The notes under the pieces were generated by a model. It was given only the letters and a program-made list of their open reading frames with translations. It was not told the origin of the DNA and made no database searches. Shown here one piece after another: positions 60,601-64,000 of a DNA stretch of 64,000 bases (position 1 is the stretch's first letter; each line of letters starts with the position of its first letter). This DNA comes from Toxoplasma gondii ME49 (Eukaryota; Apicomplexa; Conoidasida; Eucoccidiorida; Sarcocystidae), in contig NC_031477.1 in NCBI RefSeq assembly GCF_000006565.2, positions 5,356,183 through 5,420,182 on the forward strand, written 5' to 3'. A program made the translations under genes and the position numbers.

Positions 60601-63230
60601 AAGTGACTTCCAGCCGCGAAACACAACTCAAACACAGAGGGTGAGGAGAGAGAGGAGGAGGTGGAGAGAGAGGAGGAGGTGGAGAGAGGAGAGGACAAAG
60701 AAAACTGAGAGAGGAACGCAGGAAATCGAACAAGAGCAGTCAGAGACAGGAATTGAGACAGAGAGCGGGTCACAGAGAGGGACGGAGAGACAGGTCGAGC
60801 GGTTCAAAGGAGCAGAGCGACAGAGCGAGCCAGCCTTTGAAACGACGGCGCATGCTATGTGGTTCCTGGGGCGAGTCGAAGGTGGAAGCGCGTTCTGATT
60901 CTATTTCTGCTTCACCTCTCCGCGGCTGCCTCCGCGGCGTCTCGCATGCAGCTTCTTTCGAGTTTTTGCCGACCTCGAAATTGAAGAGCAGCGTCTGCAA
61001 GATTGGTGAGTCCCCAGACTGGTGATTGCTCTGCATTTCTCACTTGAACATTTCTGCGGAGGTGCGGGCTGAATAGGACTTTGCCCCTCTTCCCCTGCAG
61101 GTTGCGCTGGAGCGGCGGGAGCTTTTTGCATGCAAGAATGTACACGCCGATGGGGGCGATGAAGTTGCACATCAGCGAGAAGAACAGCGACGACCAGGTG
61201 AAGAGACCTGCGAGGAAACGCACAGTCCACGCGCCTCTGGGGCATGCAACCAGGGGACGAGTCGCCTCCAGAGAAAAACCACACACTCAGTTGCCGCGCA
61301 TGCAACACACAAGACACGGTGTGCATGCAGCCCGGGACGCGGCGCTCAGGGAAGCGGCCTTTCAGACCTCCCGGAGGGTGTCCGTCGCTTGCGCTTCGTC
61401 GCGAGGAAAACTGAAATCTTCGCAAGACGCTCGCCGCCCCGCTGCGGTCGCTGAGCATGCGAAAAAGCGGCTTTTCAGCGACGGCAGAGAGCGCGGCGAC
61501 AGGCTGTAGGTAGGAAGTCACGCATGCAGACTTGGAGAGTGGAGAGACGTCAGACCTTTTGCCTGCGTCTCCCGCAGCTGGCGCGGCCAGGGCTTCACCG
61601 CCGTGTGTACAGAGGCAACACCCATGAATTGCTTTTTGGGTCTTTCCACCACTGTGAGTCAGACCACTGCAAATACGCAGTGGGATTTCAGGGGAGAGAC
61701 CGGGCTCGTCTTGGGCGCGCATGCAGTTCTGCTTTTTCTCTCGCGTGCTCGTCTGACCGGAAAAGTAGGCGTCGTTCATCAGGAGCCATGAGACGGCGAA
61801 GGGCGCGACGACGCCGATCCAGAAGGCGTCATGTTTCGTACAGAAGCCACTGTTGACCAAGTTGTACCGCGTTGCGATGCAGTAGACCAGAATGCCTGCG
61901 CGGACAAGCAGCCGCCACACAGAAGACGAAGCTTCGGGGAGGAGCGCGAAAGCGCGTTCCAGAGAACTCGTCGAGAGAAGAGCAGTTTCAAAGAAGAAAG
62001 AGGAACCGAAACTGAAGCCTCAGAGGAGAGAGAGGAGACCTGGTGTATGCGCGCGCCCCTGCTGCGAAGGCGACGCCGAGAGAGCGAGAGAGAAAGCAGC
62101 GAACGGAGAGAGGGACAAAGTGGAGAAGAACGGCGCGAAGCTGCTTGCAGAGCGACAGGGGAAGAGCGGTGAACTGCATGTAGACAAACAACGCCGCGAG
62201 CCTTCAGAACGCATCCAGTGCAGAGCTCAAACGACCAGGAGCTCGAGCGTCTACGTTCGTATCAGACACGACGGGGGGAAAGAAGACGCAGCGCAGGAGA
62301 CGAAACAGAAAAGGAGAAGTGAAACACAGGAGGAGCATCCAGACATGGACAAAAGAAACGAGAGAAAGGGAGAAGAAGCGCGAAGCGGAGAGAGAGAAAG
62401 GAAAAGAGAGGCAGTGCACGGAGAAGGACAGAAGAGTTACCTGGGAGAATGGTAAAAAGATCGAAAACGTAGACCGCGATACGGGCAGCGAGAGGCGTCG
62501 CAGGGTCCCGCAGCATTTCCTGCAGGCCCAGTGAAGACAAAGAAGAGAAGGCGCGTAAAAAGAAACGAGCAGGCGCGAAGACAGATTGGCAACAACCTCC
62601 TGCGAGAGGAAAAGAGGAAAGGGTACAAACAGTGACGCATGCAAAACACGAACATACACGAGGGGAACAAGAGAAGCAGAGCATGCAGCGCAAGATCCAG
62701 CCAGACAGAAGGAAGAAAAGCGACGATGGCTAGCAGTCCCGCACAAGGTTGTGTAGCTGATGGAACACCCGAGCCGCAGCCAGACAGAAAGAGAAGAACG
62801 AAGAAGAAGAAGGAACGACGAAACAAAGGAGAAAGGAAGAGCGACAGACGAGAGAAGGCCTGACCTGAAGGACGTTGTCAGAGTTGAGAGCAGGATAAGC
62901 TGCAGCGAGGAGAAGGCCGAAGAAGAAGTACGTCACGCAGCAGAACGCGCTGCTGACCCAAATGGCCCTCTCGACCTGCGCGGCGAGAAAAGGGAGACAG
63001 GAGACCAATGAGATGCAAACTACGAGAAGTCAAACGCATGCAACGCCCAAACGACATACGTTCCACCGAAAACAGGGAAGGAAAAAAGCAGGAAAAGAAG
63101 CGACGAAAAACTCGCAGCGACTGCCCTCCCTTCCTGCCTCACTTCCACTCCCACTGAAGAGGCATCTCGCATGGACACTTACAGACATATTATAGATATG
63201 CATACACGTACATACATATACTGAATTTAC

Positions 63231-63269
<39 letters not shown>

Positions 63270-63998
63270 GTTCCATATATACAGGCGTACACCTGTGTGT
63301 TACAGTGGAGACTCGTTGACATGTAGACAGGTTTGTAGGAAGGTGAAGGAACAGGCAGAAGGGTGGAAAAGACACAATCGTTTTTTCTGGAAACTGCGCG
63401 TGGAGTTTCGGAGAGATCTGAGTCAGTTTTGCGTCAGTTTCTTTTTGAGCGGGCAAGAACGTACCCGAACCTCTGCAGTCATTTCGTTCGCCCAACAAGG
63501 AACGACAGTGACGTACGAGTACCCAGCGATGAACGTGGAAAAAAGTTGTCCGTATCTCCTTTCACCGAATGGCGAAGCTCCAAACGACTTGAATTGTGTC
63601 TCCGCTGTCTCCTCTGTCTCTTTCGTGTCTCCGCGGGCGCCGAGTCCCGTGTCTCCTTTGTCGCGATGCGTCTCCGCGCTTTGCTTCTCGGACGGCAGGA
63701 GACGAGCCCAGAGCGAGGAGAACCAGGACGCATCTGTCTCCTCTGCTTCTCCCCCAAAAGACATGAACGACCCAGGAGACGAAGAGGGAGAAGAAGGAGA
63801 AGGAGACGAGGGAGGAGAGGGAGGAGCTGGAGAAGACGAAGGAGAGGGAGAGGAAGAAGGAGAAGAAGGAGAAGAAGGAGAGGGAGACGAGGGAGAAGAG
63901 GGAGAAGAGGGTGAGATGTCTGCAGATGTCGCAAGATCCAGATACGTGCTTCGTGCACTCGTCAAGCGTTCGAGAGGGGAAAGACGCGGCAAAAACGC
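54618..63998 (-). CDS. AAAP-family amino acid transporter with giant loop before last membrane segment (3' part, 9 exons)
   Basis: A proton- or sodium-coupled amino acid permease (amino acid/auxin permease family) by pattern. Minus-strand exons: >63998-63465, 62975-62865, 62519-62441, 61895-61758, 61207-61044, 60994-60916, 60534-60184, 59779-55254, 54839-54618. All phases agree, giving about 2,067 residues in the window; the 5' end is outside. Membrane segments seen: FSTFIAGYSYVTVVPCWANE; VSSAFCCVTYFFFGLLLAAA; AVYVFDLFTILPGILVYCIA, with the family's ILP-x-IPVY-x-x-x-RYNL pattern; AFWIGVVAPFAVSWLLM; LFFSLMCNFIAPIGVYILA; and a last one, ELSVLILTSLLLCAFASLLY. Between the last two is a Ser/Arg/Glu-rich loop of about 1,700 residues, mostly one 4.5-kb exon. 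A further low-complexity Ser-Pro loop precedes the first visible segment. Donors GTCAGG and GTCAGA are used. Confidence 0.8.
54974..55170. repeat. (TA)n microsatellites in transporter last intron
   Basis: Two TA runs (54974-55006 and 55149-55170) lie in the short intron between the giant exon and the last exon of the transporter. Confidence 0.85.
63190..63285. repeat. (TA)n microsatellite in transporter intron
   Basis: An imperfect TACA run is followed by a pure TA run, in the intron after the first transporter exon in the window. Confidence 0.88.
63775..63912. repeat. Coding purine-rich minisatellite (GAAGGAGAG-like units), Ser-Pro repeats
   Basis: About 135 bp of nearly pure A/G on the plus strand, built of GAAGGAGAA and GAGGGAGAA units. 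On the coding minus strand it gives PSSPSSPSPSSPSSP-type repeats in a hydrophilic segment of the transporter. The unit count probably varies among isolates. Confidence 0.88.
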
Positions 63999-64000
63999 CG

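Noticed and set aside
59992..60624. Alternative frame over the transporter exon at 60184-60534 (reading ERETRRRVPIRC)
   Set aside because: It would follow from the first CAG acceptor but is Arg/Cys-rich and out of phase downstream; the frame ARDQATSADQVRRSLLQWL is phase-consistent and protein-like.

Overview
The window is nuclear DNA of an apicomplexan. Tissue-cyst coccidia (Toxoplasma, Hammondia, Neospora and relatives) fit best. The signs are intron-rich genes with pyrimidine-rich introns, many GCATGC palindromes, abundant (TA)n microsatellites, large Ser/Pro/Arg-rich low-complexity extensions on conserved proteins, and above all a Kelch-MORC fusion gene of the apicomplexan type. I cannot fix the species from sequence alone. 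All gene models were built by eye by joining exons in phase at GT/AG sites; where phases agree across a whole gene I regard the model as good.

Layout, left to right, with strands strictly alternating: (1) <3-4418 +, 3' part of the mRNA capping enzyme (guanylyltransferase); (2) 8747-12271 -, a P-type (PHO80-like) cyclin with an 800-residue low-complexity tail; (3) 20014-33635 +, a 16-exon Kelch-MORC GHKL ATPase, the chromatin repressor that is a master regulator of development in Toxoplasma; (4) 35281-37843 -, a membrane-anchored GNAT acetyltransferase resembling NAT8/camello; (5) 39504-41463 +, a divergent c-type cytochrome; (6) 43156-about 47842 -, methionine aminopeptidase 2, with an ABC-transporter NBD relic on the same strand in one intron; (7) 52751-53002 +, an 83-residue single-pass membrane protein; (8) 54618->64000 -, an AAAP-family amino acid transporter with a loop of about 1,700 residues before its last membrane segment, 5' end outside the window.

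Every neighbouring pair is therefore either convergent or divergent. Large gene-free stretches lie at 4.4-8.7 kb, 12.3-20.0 kb (the shared upstream region of the cyclin and MORC) and 47.9-52.7 kb. I found no rRNA, tRNA, CRISPR array or transposase. The genes are not a pathway; they are housekeeping (capping, N-terminal methionine removal, electron carrier, transport) plus two regulators (cyclin, MORC).

The points most worth a second look are: the substituted catalytic position in the MORC ATPase (Glu to Gln at the N-box), an RST-like helical domain in front of the MORC Kelch propeller, the giant transporter loop, the ABC relic nested in the MetAP2 gene, and the degenerate acetyl-CoA loop of the GNAT protein.
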